DNA from: Anaerolineae bacterium
GTDB lineage: Bacteria; Chloroflexota; Anaerolineae; B4-G1; SLSP01
NCBI GenBank assembly: GCA_016931185.1
Contig: JAFGFI010000392.1
Coordinates: 1 to 42,760 of the forward strand
Reading direction: 5' to 3'
DNA: 42,760 nucleotides
Part shown: positions 7,808 to 16,059 of the stretch, one piece after another
How the letters are laid out: each line of letters begins with the position of its first letter
How positions within the stretch are numbered: the first letter of the stretch is position 1
Notes under the pieces: model-generated
The model's input: the letters and a program-made list of their open reading frames with translations, nothing else
Told to the model about the DNA's origin: nothing
Database searches by the model: none
Made by a program: the position numbers and the translations under genes

Positions 7808-9327
7808 AGTTCACTCCCCGCGATTGTATGCATGATCGTATGCTCATCCACCTCGCCGCTAAATTCCGCGACCTTCTCCCGTTCACGCAAAACGGCGATA
7901 CGATGGCTGGTTCGCAATACCTCTTCCAATTCAGATGATATAAACAGACAGGCCATGCCTTCATCTGCCAATTCAAGCACTAACTTTTGGATCTCGGCTT
8001 TCGTACCCACATCAATCCCGCGCGTGGGTTCATCAAGGATCAATACCTGTGGATGCGTAGCCAACCAGCGCGCAAGAATGACCTTTTGTTGATTACCGCC
8101 ACTCAAGTTTTTAACGGGTTGATCGGCTGTAGGGGTAGCAATATTCAACATCTTAATGTACTTATCTGCAATTTCGTATTGTTCTTGAGTACTTATATGA
8201 TTAAACCAGCCTTTATTAGCCTGCATAGCCAGGATGATATTTTCTCTAATGGTCAGATCATCTATAATCCCCTCGGCCTTACGATCTTCAGGACAGAGGG
8301 CGATCCCCCGTTTAATAGATCCAAGTGGACTGTGATCTGTAATGGGTTGGCCGTTAAATTCAATGAAGCCTGTATCCGGCTTATCAACGCCAAATAAAAT
8401 ACTGGCCGTTTCCGTTCGCCCTGAACCTAGAAGGCCGGCCAAACCGACAACTTCTCCAGCATGTAATTCCAGATCAAATGGCTTAATTGTACCTGCATGC
8501 CCCACCCCTCTAGCATTAAGTACAGCTTCCGGGTTAATGTGTTTTCTGCTTTCCAATTTTATACTCGACATATCATCGAGGTCGTCTAAACTACGCCCTA
8601 TCATTTTAGCGATCAACTCAACGCGCGGAAGTGAAGCCGTCTCAAAGGTTCCAACCAGCTTTCCATTTCGCAAGACAGTAATCCTGTCCGAAATCTCATA
8701 AATCTGGCCGATAAAATGCGTGATAAAGATAATGCCTACCCCATCTTCTTTAAGTTTTCTCATAACCTTGAAAAGCTGCTGGGTTTCGACTGCGTCTAAA
8801 CTGGACGTAGGTTCATCCAGGATCAAAATCTTGGCAGACGTAATATCCAGTGCGCGCGCGATGGCCACCATCTGCTGAATCGCCACGGTATACGTATCCA
8901 GCGGTTTTGTCACATCAATGTTGATGTCAAGCAAGCGTTTGAGAATATTGGATGCTTCGATGTTCACTTTTGCCCAGTCAATTCTTCCGAATTTATGAGG
9001 TTCTCTACCGATCAGAATGTTTTCCGCGATGGTCAGATTCGGACACAAGTTGATTTCTTGATATACAGTACTGATCCCCATCATTTGCGCGTGTTGAGGG
9101 GATCGGGTGTGGATTTCTTTGCCATCCAGCATAATCTTACCGGCGTCGGGGCGATCAACCCCTGTTAAAACTTTGATCAAGGTAGACTTTCCAGCACCAT
9201 TTTCCCCTACCAGGCAGTGAATCTCACCGCTTTTTAGGGTAAAGTCTACATCCTCAAGCGCTTGTACGCCGGGGAAAGCCTTGTGGATACCTGTCATTGT
9301 CAGTATATAATCATTCATTTCGGACAC
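7804..9327 (-). CDS. Sugar ABC transporter ATP-binding protein with two ABC domains (YtfR/RbsA-like)
   Basis: A 507-aa protein with two fused ABC domains, the layout of RbsA/MglA/YtfR. Domain 1 has Walker A 'GENGAGKST', Q-loop 'TVYQEINLCPNL', a family-typical degenerate signature and Walker B 'ILILDEPTSSLD'. Domain 2 has the degenerate Walker A typical of this family ('GLLGSGRTE'), signature 'LSGGNQQKV' and 'VLILDEPTRGIDVG'. It powers uptake through the two permeases downstream. The gene is separated from the upstream binding-protein gene by a 249-nt spacer with two strong hairpins, a common way to make more binding protein than transporter. It overlaps the next permease gene by 4 nt. Confidence 0.95.
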   Translation of the reverse strand: MSEMNDYILTMTGIHKAFPGVQALEDVDFTLKSGEIHCLVGENGAGKSTLIKVLTGVDRPDAGKIMLDGKEIHTRSPQHAQMMGISTVYQEINLCPNLTIAENILIGREPHKFGRIDWAKVNIEASNILKRLLDINIDVTKPLDTYTVAIQQMVAIARALDITSAKILILDEPTSSLDAVETQQLFKVMRKLKEDGVGIIFITHFIGQIYEISDRITVLRNGKLVGTFETASLPRVELIAKMIGRSLDDLDDMSSIKLESRKHINPEAVLNARGVGHAGTIKPFDLELHAGEVVGLAGLLGSGRTETASILFGVDKPDTGFIEFNGQPITDHSPLGSIKRGIALCPEDRKAEGIIDDLTIRENIILAMQANKGWFNHISTQEQYEIADKYIKMLNIATPTADQPVKNLSGGNQQKVILARWLATHPQVLILDEPTRGIDVGTKAEIQKLVLELADEGMACLFISSELEEVLRTSHRIAVLREREKVAEFSGEVDEHTIMHTIAGSEL

Positions 9328-9369
9328 ACTACCTTACCTCACTGAATAGCTAAAGCCACTTTATAAATA

Positions 9370-9412
9370 GTGTTTTTTCGACTCCGGACTGTGCCCAGAG
9401 TCGAAAAAACAC
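9370..9412. repeat. 15-bp perfect inverted repeat upstream of the ABC ATPase gene
   Basis: GTGTTTTTTCGACTC (9370-9384) and its exact complement (9398-9412) flank a 13-nt loop. It lies 43 nt upstream of the ATPase start on the minus-strand transcript. The TTTTTTCG/CGAAAAAA arms match those of a hairpin in the infA leader (2332-2367). Within a co-transcribed operon it is more likely an RNA-processing or partial-termination element than a full terminator. Confidence 0.6.
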
Positions 9413-9481
9413 CTCTTTATCCGATGCCTTCAAGCGCAATTTCTATATGAAAACGAACTTTCGGATAGTTATTTCATAGGG

Positions 9482-9515
9482 ATTGGGAAGCAGTAGGTGA
9501 GCACCGCTTCCCAAT
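9482..9515. repeat. Hairpin between binding-protein and ATPase genes
   Basis: ATTGGGAAGC (9482-9491) pairs with GCTTCCCAAT (9506-9515) around a loop containing GGTG...CACC. On the minus-strand transcript it sits about 60 nt after the stop of the binding-protein gene. Such hairpins often protect the binding-protein message from 3' decay and reduce read-through to transporter genes. Its only T-tract is on the plus-strand side. Confidence 0.6.
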
Positions 9516-9576
9516 TTTTATTTGAACCCTGGTGCATGAACTATTATAGACTTATACACTCGGGGCTGTCAAGTTT

Positions 9577-10560
9577 TTAGTACTTGCGACCATCAGCAAT
9601 GGACTGCAGGTTCGGGTCATCCATAAAGAAAATACTTTCCTCTGAGGGAATCCACTTGGGCAGGGTTTCGCCGTTCATCGCTGCGAGCGCAGCTTCATAA
9701 ACCTGCGGGGCCAATAACGGGTTACATTCCACAGTCACGTTCAACGTGCCATCAAGCATCGCCTGGAAAGCACCAGCGGTAGCATCCACGGAAATGAGCT
9801 TAACATCAACAGCGGGGGTCAGTCCAGCTTCCTTAAGAGCCTCGATAGCACCAAACGCCATTTCATCATTCTGCCCGAAGATACCCTGAACGTCTTTGGT
9901 CTCCTTCAACCATGCTTCTGTCACCTGCTTGCCATCCACCACACTCCAGTTAGCGGTCTGGCTCTTGGTCACCTCAATGCCACATTCTTTAGCCGTCTCG
10001 CGGAAACCAACTCCCCGGTCAATTGCAGCCGAAGCGCCCACGTTGCCAACCAGCTCCCAGACCTTCTTCGATTCACTGCCGTCGAGCAATGCGCACATTT
10101 CACGACCAGCCTTGCGCCCTTCTTCAACAAAGTCAGCGCCGATGAAGGTCACATAATAGTCTTCTAAACCATCAATACGGCGATCCGAGAGGACGACCGT
10201 CTTGCCAGCTTCCTGGGCATCCTTCATCACTTGTTCCCAACCGGTCACCTCTAGCGGCTGCAGGACGATCACGTTCACTTCAGGATCTTCAACGAATTGC
10301 TGGAAACCGGCCACTTGTTTTGCCAGGTCATTTTGTGAATCGTAAAACTTAAGGGTCAAACCTAACTGTTCTGCCGTCTCCTTAAAAGAAGCGGTGTTGG
10401 CGGCGCGCCAGCCACCTTCGGAGCCGGTCTGAAGAAGACCTACAACCAGGTCAGAATATTGGCAATTGGGAGCGCAACTTTTTTCCTTGGATCCTGCCTT
10501 ACAAGATACCAGGACCGTCAGCACAATAACTAAAAAGACGATTTTTTTCAGGTGGGACAT
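9577..10560 (-). CDS. Sugar-binding lipoprotein of the ABC transporter (YtfQ-like)
   Basis: A 327-aa periplasmic-binding-protein family 1 member (RbsB/YtfQ type). Signal peptide 'MSHLKKIVFLVIVLTVLVSCK' ends in a lipobox, so it is probably tethered. Typical elements: 'LVVGLLQTGSEGGWRAANTASFKETAEQLG', 'VIVLQPLEVTGWEQVMKDAQEAGK', 'LSDRRIDG', 'NVGASAAIDRGVGF', 'IFGQNDEMAFGAIEALKEAG' and 'ISVDATAGAFQAMLDG'. The W-R-A-A and T-G-W signatures match galactofuranose-type YtfQ proteins known to me; the ligand is thus a likely but unproven furanose sugar. It precedes the ATPase and permease genes and has its own long upstream region. Confidence 0.92.
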   Translation of the reverse strand: MSHLKKIVFLVIVLTVLVSCKAGSKEKSCAPNCQYSDLVVGLLQTGSEGGWRAANTASFKETAEQLGLTLKFYDSQNDLAKQVAGFQQFVEDPEVNVIVLQPLEVTGWEQVMKDAQEAGKTVVLSDRRIDGLEDYYVTFIGADFVEEGRKAGREMCALLDGSESKKVWELVGNVGASAAIDRGVGFRETAKECGIEVTKSQTANWSVVDGKQVTEAWLKETKDVQGIFGQNDEMAFGAIEALKEAGLTPAVDVKLISVDATAGAFQAMLDGTLNVTVECNPLLAPQVYEAALAAMNGETLPKWIPSEESIFFMDDPNLQSIADGRKY

Positions 10561-10973
10561 GATTTTCTCTCCTATTAACTTAATCTAATTTGTTCTCCCT
10601 GCGGAGATATAAAAAATACTTGAATTGCACATTTGGACATGCCTGCTAAGAGATTACGCCTTTTCCTACAAACAGGAAAAGATCAACAGTTCGCAGAAGA
10701 ACTGCCCCCACAAACTTAATCCCGGTTATTTTTGCGGATTCACCTCCTTATCAATTTCCAATTCGGTAAGGTCCGAAAACCTTATTCTGTGGGAATATCA
10801 CTAAACTTAGCATAGCAGAAACGTACCTTTATTTAAATAGATAAGTTTAGGTACTCTGTTAAAAATGGTTTGGAATTTTGATATAACAAACAAACCCTCT
10901 ATGGTAGAGGGTTTGTTTTTATACGATAGGAGTTAAATATTTTCCGAAGGCAGCGTTTTCAGACGGGTAAGCT
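10561..10973. promoter_or_regulatory. Control region upstream of the transporter operon (inverted repeats, leader hairpins)
   Basis: This 413-nt gene-free stretch holds four things. A widely spaced inverted repeat, CTAAACTTA (10801-10809) and TAAGTTTAG (10842-10850), brackets a second one, GTACC (10823-10827) and GGTAC (10850-10854). A minus-strand Shine-Dalgarno-like match (complement of GGATTCACCTCCTT, 10737-10750) lies far from any start codon. There are two minus-strand leader hairpins, 10687-10704 (CAGTTC/GAACTG) and 10660-10681 (CTTTTCCT/AGGAAAAG). A terminator lies at 10888-10918. The inverted repeats are candidate binding sites for the YesN-type regulator encoded upstream; this is inference from position. 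Confidence 0.45.
10888..10920 (-). terminator. Terminator of the regulator-kinase-binding protein operon
   Basis: AAACAAACCCTCT (10888-10900) and AGAGGGTTTGTTT (10906-10918) form a perfect 13-bp stem with a 5-nt loop. Read on the minus strand, the stem ends in TTTGTTTGTT. It lies about 55 nt after the stop of the second binding protein, separating the sensory operon from the transporter operon. The plus-strand side also ends in Ts, so it may work both ways. Confidence 0.75.
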
Positions 10974-11963
10974 TCAATACTTGCGAGTCGGCAAGATTTC
11001 CGCAGCATTTTCAGGAAAGAAAATGCTTTCCTGGGAAGGAATCCACTTGGGTACATATTCACCATTGACTACTTTCAAAGCCGTCTCAAAGAATAGCGGT
11101 CCCAGCAACGGATTACACTCTACCGTGGCGTTCAATTTTCCATCAATCATCGCCTGAAAAGCATCTCGAATCGCATCAACTGAGACAATGATAATATCCT
11201 GGCCCGGTTGCAGACCATAATCCTCGATCGCCCGGATAGCGCCAAGCGCACTATCATCGTTGTGTGCGTACAGAGCATCAATTTGATCGCCGTACTGCTC
11301 TAAAAATCCCCGCATAACCTCTTCCCCTTTAGCCCGCGTGAAATCGGCGGACTCCGAAGCAATGATCTTCATTTCTGGGTAATCCTGCAATATTTCTCTA
11401 AAACCTATATAGCGATCGTTAGCGGGCGCGGAATTAATGGTGCCTACCAATTCTACAATATTGCCCTTACCTCCGAGCAGCTCTGCCATAACCCGGGCAG
11501 CCTTTCTACCTTCTTCAGTAAAATCCGAACCAATGTAAGTAGCATACAGTTCTTCGGGGACATCCGCCCGCCGGTCAACCAGAATAATGGGTATACCCGC
11601 ATCTTTTGCCTCCTGAAAGACCGATTCCCACCCTGTCTCTACAATAGGGGAAACGCCAATAACATCCACCTGTTGCGCGATAAACGTGCGGATAGCCTTA
11701 ATTTGGTTTTCTTGCTTTTGTTGGGCATCTGAGAAAATTAACTCCAAGCCTAAACTTTCGGCGGTTTTTTTAATTGAGGCTGTATTGCCATCACGCCATT
11801 TGCTTTCAGCCCCAAGCTGAGAAAATCCCACCACCAGATTCTGATAGACCCTCTTATTTTCTGACTGTCCGGTAGTTTGTAACTCAGAGTCAATACCACG
11901 TTTACATCCCCCTAAAATAACACAGGACATTAATATGAACAAGATATACGCCTTGACCCTCAT
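10974..11963 (-). CDS. Sugar-binding lipoprotein linked to the two-component system (YtfQ-like, probable sensor partner)
   Basis: A 329-aa protein with lipobox 'VILGGCKRG' and the same family-1 periplasmic binding fold as the transporter's own binding protein. It is the closer match to E. coli YtfQ, for example 'SDAQQKQENQIKAIRTFIAQ', 'PIVETGWESVFQEAKDAGIP' and 'YAHNDDSALGAIRAIEDYGL'. Its start is 1 nt from the kinase stop, so it is translated with the kinase rather than with the transporter. In Clostridium, XylFII, a xylose-binding protein next to LytS/YesN, acts as the outside sensor for the kinase; the gene order here supports the same role. It may additionally feed the transporter. Its stop is followed by a terminator. 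Confidence 0.9.
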   Translation of the reverse strand: MRVKAYILFILMSCVILGGCKRGIDSELQTTGQSENKRVYQNLVVGFSQLGAESKWRDGNTASIKKTAESLGLELIFSDAQQKQENQIKAIRTFIAQQVDVIGVSPIVETGWESVFQEAKDAGIPIILVDRRADVPEELYATYIGSDFTEEGRKAARVMAELLGGKGNIVELVGTINSAPANDRYIGFREILQDYPEMKIIASESADFTRAKGEEVMRGFLEQYGDQIDALYAHNDDSALGAIRAIEDYGLQPGQDIIIVSVDAIRDAFQAMIDGKLNATVECNPLLGPLFFETALKVVNGEYVPKWIPSQESIFFPENAAEILPTRKY

Positions 11964-11964
11964 T

Positions 11965-13494
11965 TCAGATTCTCTCCTCGACTCTCTCTAATTCCAAATC
12001 TTCTTGAAGTGGAATGGTAACCGTTACTCTTGTACCCTCCTGATATTGGCTCTCCACGGATACCCCGTATTGTTGCCCATAATATAATTGGATACGTTTG
12101 TGAACATTTTCTAATCCAAAACCACTTTCACTTTGAAGGATTTCATCCGAATTCTTCGCAATTGCATCCTGAATTTGGGAGAGTTTATAAGGGGTAAACC
12201 CAACGCCATCATCCTGCACATCTAATAACACCGAGTTATGATCTGCCCTTCTAGCCCGCACCCAAATTGTACCGCCATTTCTTTTATTTTTTATCCCGTG
12301 ATACAGGGCATTCTCAACTAAAGGTTGTAGGGTCAACTTAAGAATTGTGCCGTCCAGTATATCCTCATCCACTTCAATTTCATAATCTAAAATATCGCGA
12401 TAGCGGATTTTCTGGATAAAAAGGTAGTTCCGGACATGTTCAATTTCCTGGCGGATCGAGATCCAATCCTTTCCTCTGCTCAAAGCAATTCTGAAAAAAC
12501 TTGACAATGCTTTGACAATTTCAATAACCTGTCCAGGTTGATTAGCCTCGGCCATCCACACGATGGTATCAAGCGTATTGTAGAGAAAATGCGGATTGAT
12601 CTGCGCCTGCAAAGCCTTTAATTCAGCCTTCTTTAAATTTTCCTGCTCTCTTACTTTGGAATCCAGCAATTCTCGAATCTTGCCTATCATAATATTGAAG
12701 CTCAGGCCTAATTCTGTGATTTCATCCACATTTTCCCGTGATAGCAATGCTTGCAGGTCTTGCTTCGTGATCGTAGTGGTAAGATCATGGAGTTTTTTGA
12801 TCGGAATATAAATACTGGCAGAAATAATCCATGCCGCAGCAATGGAGAAACCAATAACACAGGGCAAAAAGATTGAGTACAAAATGATCCAACGATTAAA
12901 GCGTGCTTGATTTTCAAGGTGCTGTTGTTCCGCCTGTTGCACCTCAAAAAACATATAATCCTGAACCGTCTCTTCAACAACATCAGAGACTCCTCGGATA
13001 TTGTCTAAAACCAGCTCGTTCTCAGCTACGAGACTACCCTGCTCAATCTGCTTCCCCATCCTGTCAACATAGTTCGTCAATGTCGCCAGTGTCCTGCGAA
13101 TAACTTCCAATTTAATTCTGGATTTTTCTGACTGGGTATTTGCCATCATTGACTCAATTTGGGTGTTGACTTGCTCAATAATCTGATATTGGGTACCATC
13201 ATCAAAGGCCGTTTTGCCCGCGACAATATTCCACATTTCCGTATCAATGGCAGGTTTGATATATCCGTTGATACTATTTGCCGTAGTGATATTGGTAATG
13301 ATTGCATCATATTGACGGTTAAAATGCAGCACTTCCAAAACCAACATGGCATTAACAGCTACTAACAAAAAGATCACCGTGAAAAAGGAAATCAAAATTT
13401 TTACTCGAAGAGATATATTGATACGACTAAAAATATCAATAAATTTACTGATATATCTAGGTGTTACTCCATTAGGACTCAGTTCTATATCCAT
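11965..13494 (-). CDS. Sensor histidine kinase, YesM/LytS type
   Basis: A 509-aa membrane kinase. The order is: cytoplasmic N-terminus, TM1 ('ILISFFTVIFLLVAVNAMLVLE', about 34-55), extracytoplasmic helical sensor (about 56-200), TM2 ('WIILYSIFLPCVIGFSIAAAWII', about 201-224), HAMP linker ('YIPIKKLHDLTTTI...'), a short coiled coil, His_kinase domain with 'QINPHFLYNTLD' (phospho-accepting His302), then HATPase_c with 'LQPLVENALYHGIKNK' (N box) and 'DDGVGF' plus 'SGFGLENVHKRI'. It should phosphorylate the response regulator 5 nt upstream. The helical outer domain is well suited to contact a binding protein, and the binding-protein gene follows after 1 nt. Confidence 0.95.
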   Translation of the reverse strand: MDIELSPNGVTPRYISKFIDIFSRINISLRVKILISFFTVIFLLVAVNAMLVLEVLHFNRQYDAIITNITTANSINGYIKPAIDTEMWNIVAGKTAFDDGTQYQIIEQVNTQIESMMANTQSEKSRIKLEVIRRTLATLTNYVDRMGKQIEQGSLVAENELVLDNIRGVSDVVEETVQDYMFFEVQQAEQQHLENQARFNRWIILYSIFLPCVIGFSIAAAWIISASIYIPIKKLHDLTTTITKQDLQALLSRENVDEITELGLSFNIMIGKIRELLDSKVREQENLKKAELKALQAQINPHFLYNTLDTIVWMAEANQPGQVIEIVKALSSFFRIALSRGKDWISIRQEIEHVRNYLFIQKIRYRDILDYEIEVDEDILDGTILKLTLQPLVENALYHGIKNKRNGGTIWVRARRADHNSVLLDVQDDGVGFTPYKLSQIQDAIAKNSDEILQSESGFGLENVHKRIQLYYGQQYGVSVESQYQEGTRVTVTIPLQEDLELERVEERI

Positions 13495-13499
13495 ATTGC

Positions 13500-15101
13500 C
13501 TACTCGATTTCATAGTTTTCCTGAGATTGTGCCCGAAACTGTTGAGGGGTCAGACCCGTCTTCCTTTTAAAAGTAAAACTGAAATAATGAGAGTCGTTAT
13601 AACCGCACTGATACGCTACTTCTAAACATCTAAGATTGGTCGTGCGAAGCAGTTCCTTAGCCCGGTCAATTCTGATCTGGCTCAAATAATCTCGGAAAGT
13701 CTCTCCAATTTCGTCCCGAAAAACCGTGCTGAAATAACCAGGGCTGAGATTAAACCTATTGGCTACCTTGCTCATTTGCAATTCCGGATCAGTGAAATGG
13801 GTGTCAATATAGGCTTTAGCCTGATTAAGAATGATACTGCGCTCATAATTTGCTTGACTGTTTCGAAAGGTGAACGCAGCGACAAAAATATTTCTTATCT
13901 CTTCCCTGGCCTGTCCAATACTTCCTGATCTCGCCAGGATACTTTCAATCTTGTGAACACCCAAAGTGCCTTGTGCTTCATTACCCCCTAGATCGCTCAC
14001 AAATTGTGTCACGGTCAACACAATGTCTAAAAACATATAGTGCTTCACCAAAGCCGATCTCAACGCCACTTCACATATAGGCTGAATATGAGTAGCAAAG
14101 AAAACATCATAATCGGCAATCAGGCCAAACTTCAAATAGTTCTCAATCGCTACATGGTTCACTTTGATCAAATCACTCAGATCATTCTCCGCGCCCAATG
14201 GGGTCAAGGAAGATTCACCAAGTTGCCCCCTGACTTTAACCAGTGCTTCCGTAAAAGAACGGTGAATATCTCCAATTCGATTTTGAGGCTGACCCGATCC
14301 AATCGTCAACCTACAGGTGGTTTTCTCCTCCACAATTTGCTTGAGTAAACTGGCGAAACGATCCTCTGTATATCGCAGTTGCTCAGGAGTGTTCCCCTTG
14401 ATGAGCAACACGAATTCCTCTATTCCCTTTTTGGTGAAGAACACATCCAGGTGATTATCTACCAGGTTGGCGACAATATCTTCTACTTTTTTATATTCGT
14501 AATAATCAAAGGATTGAACTTCTTCACATAATTCGATATGTATAACTATAACCACATAATACCTGGCAACAATATCCAACCCCAACTTCTGGCTCTGTTC
14601 AACCGCCTCTGCTGAGGAAACTCCACCCATCACTAACCGCAATAAAAACTTTTCGCGATCCAGGGTCAACGTATCGGCAACCCTATTCTGCAAACGCATC
14701 AGACTTTCACGTTGCTGTTTCTCGCGGTCGAGGGTAATGGTCAAATTTTCCAGAACTGTCCTTAAATCTTGGGCACTGACAGGTTTCAATAGATATTCTG
14801 TCACTCCCAACTTGACTGCAGTTTGCGCATACTCAAACTCATCATGGCCACTGAGAATGATAATTTTTACCCAGGGCATTTGCTCCCGAACGATTCTACT
14901 TAACTGCAATCCATCCATAAAGGGCATTTTAATATCCGTTATCAACACGTCAGGCTTGGATTCTTCAATTAATGGAAGTGCTATCTCGCCATCCGGTGCT
15001 TCCCCACAAAACTCAAAGTCCGCTGCCCGCCAATTCACGTTATCGCGTATGCCCTCGCGCGTCACAATCTCATCTTCAACGAGAAAAACCTTATACGACA
15101 T
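13500..15101 (-). CDS. AraC-type response regulator, YesN family
   Basis: A 533-aa regulator. The receiver domain (1-120) has the acidic pair 'VEDE', phospho-acceptor Asp56 in 'VLITDIKMPFMDG', Ser/Thr 'IILSGHDEFEYA' and Lys106 in 'EYLLKP'. A middle region of about 300 residues is typical of the longer YesN proteins and its role is unknown. The C-terminal AraC domain (about 425-525) has two helix-turn-helix units: 'MSKVANRFNLSPGYFSTVFRDEIG' and 'CLEVAYQCGYNDSHYFSFTFKRKTG'. It is first in a three-gene operon with the kinase and sensor binding protein and most likely activates the transporter operon downstream. A 64-bp repeated leader lies immediately upstream (15131-15194). Confidence 0.95.
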   Translation of the reverse strand: MSYKVFLVEDEIVTREGIRDNVNWRAADFEFCGEAPDGEIALPLIEESKPDVLITDIKMPFMDGLQLSRIVREQMPWVKIIILSGHDEFEYAQTAVKLGVTEYLLKPVSAQDLRTVLENLTITLDREKQQRESLMRLQNRVADTLTLDREKFLLRLVMGGVSSAEAVEQSQKLGLDIVARYYVVIVIHIELCEEVQSFDYYEYKKVEDIVANLVDNHLDVFFTKKGIEEFVLLIKGNTPEQLRYTEDRFASLLKQIVEEKTTCRLTIGSGQPQNRIGDIHRSFTEALVKVRGQLGESSLTPLGAENDLSDLIKVNHVAIENYLKFGLIADYDVFFATHIQPICEVALRSALVKHYMFLDIVLTVTQFVSDLGGNEAQGTLGVHKIESILARSGSIGQAREEIRNIFVAAFTFRNSQANYERSIILNQAKAYIDTHFTDPELQMSKVANRFNLSPGYFSTVFRDEIGETFRDYLSQIRIDRAKELLRTTNLRCLEVAYQCGYNDSHYFSFTFKRKTGLTPQQFRAQSQENYEIE

Positions 15102-15130
15102 CTATGCTCCTCCCTTGAAAATCAAAATTG

Positions 15131-15194
15131 GCAAATTGTGAAAACCCTTGAAAACTTGGTTTCGTCTTAAATTTTCATCCAACTGCTGGTGAAC
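15131..15194 (-). repeat. 64-bp repeated upstream element, copy 1 (upstream of the YesN-type gene)
   Basis: The minus strand here matches plus-strand 38041-38104 at 60 of 64 positions without gaps. In both places the element begins GTTCACCAGC, ends near CAATTTGC and sits a few tens of bases before the ribosome site of the next gene (YesN-type here, second adaptor lipoprotein there), in the same orientation relative to the gene. It contains a GAAAC...GTTTTC near-palindrome. No gene is inside it. The rest of 15102-15274 shows nothing recognisable. Confidence 0.85.
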
Positions 15195-15274
15195 GCACCG
15201 CGTTAATGGGTAATTTCTCTTCTCTGAAAATAGATCGCTAAAATAGCAGAACAAAAATGCCTTATTGTCGTCAA

Positions 15275-15997
15275 TCACTCAAAAACCAAAATGATTTTCT
15301 TTAATTCATCTTCACTGATTATCTTTTCCTCTCGGTGTTTGACCAAAAATACAAGATACAACTTCTGTCCCGCAAATTCTTCAATAGGTATATCTTGAGC
15401 TATATATGTTGTTACTCCCTGTGTGTTAGGACCTATCAACAATAGACGAGACACATTTCTTTCAAAAATTGTTTCTTTGTCAATAATCTTGACTTTGTTC
15501 CATCGGTGTTCGTTTTCGCCGCTATACGATAAAATATGGTGACCTTCTCCCCGTTCCATATCAATCTGTAGGCGTTCTTCTTGGTTCAAAGGAGATTCTG
15601 CGATGAATCCCATACCAACATAACTGCAAAATGTGTGTACCCCATGTTCACAATCGTCATCCGCGTATAAACCAGGATATATTTTCTTAAAATTATCATC
15701 CCTATCTAGCACATTCAACAAAACTGTCATGGGTTTTGGGAGTTTCACCCTGATAACAAAAGATTCTTTTCGTAATTTAAATTCACCGTTTTGTCCAGTG
15801 ATAATTTTACCATTTTGAATTATCTCCACATCCCACACAAACTTGGTTGTAGATCTACTTTGCAAAGATATAGCACCGCAACTCATCAACAGCAAACAAA
15901 CACACAGAAACAGCACACGTTGAAATCCTTTTACCATTTTTCTTAACTTCTGTGAACTCCACTCATGATTAGAAAGGAGTCGTTTAGGGGGCATCAA
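15275..15997 (-). CDS. Hypothetical lipoprotein
   Basis: Up to 240 aa. The signal peptide core is 'VLFLCVCLLLMSCGA' with the lipobox Cys about 40, which leaves an unusually long charged N-terminus if the first codon (TTG/ATG at 15994-15997) is used. The ATG encoding Met21 (15937), giving 'MVKGFQRVLFLC...', would make a normal signal peptide and is the better start. The mature protein is probably beta-rich ('VIRVKLPKPMTVLLNVLDRDDNF', 'YIAQDIPIEEFAGQKLYLVFLVKH') and resembles in outline domains of the DUF4384 kind (displays of surface or kinase-linked lipoproteins), but I cannot assign it. It stands alone between the regulator operon and the membrane protein at 16060. Confidence 0.7.
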   Translation of the reverse strand: MMPPKRLLSNHEWSSQKLRKMVKGFQRVLFLCVCLLLMSCGAISLQSRSTTKFVWDVEIIQNGKIITGQNGEFKLRKESFVIRVKLPKPMTVLLNVLDRDDNFKKIYPGLYADDDCEHGVHTFCSYVGMGFIAESPLNQEERLQIDMERGEGHHILSYSGENEHRWNKVKIIDKETIFERNVSRLLLIGPNTQGVTTYIAQDIPIEEFAGQKLYLVFLVKHREEKIISEDELKKIILVFE

Positions 15998-16059
15998 TTA
16001 CCCTGGACATTCTCACGCATCTTGCGGACTACTGCCCAACAATTTTGAAACCCAATAAA

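Noticed and set aside
10660..10704. Tandem hairpins with six-base loops resembling an ANTAR-target motif
   Set aside because: The loops lack the conserved A at position 1 and G at position 4, and no ANTAR protein is encoded nearby.
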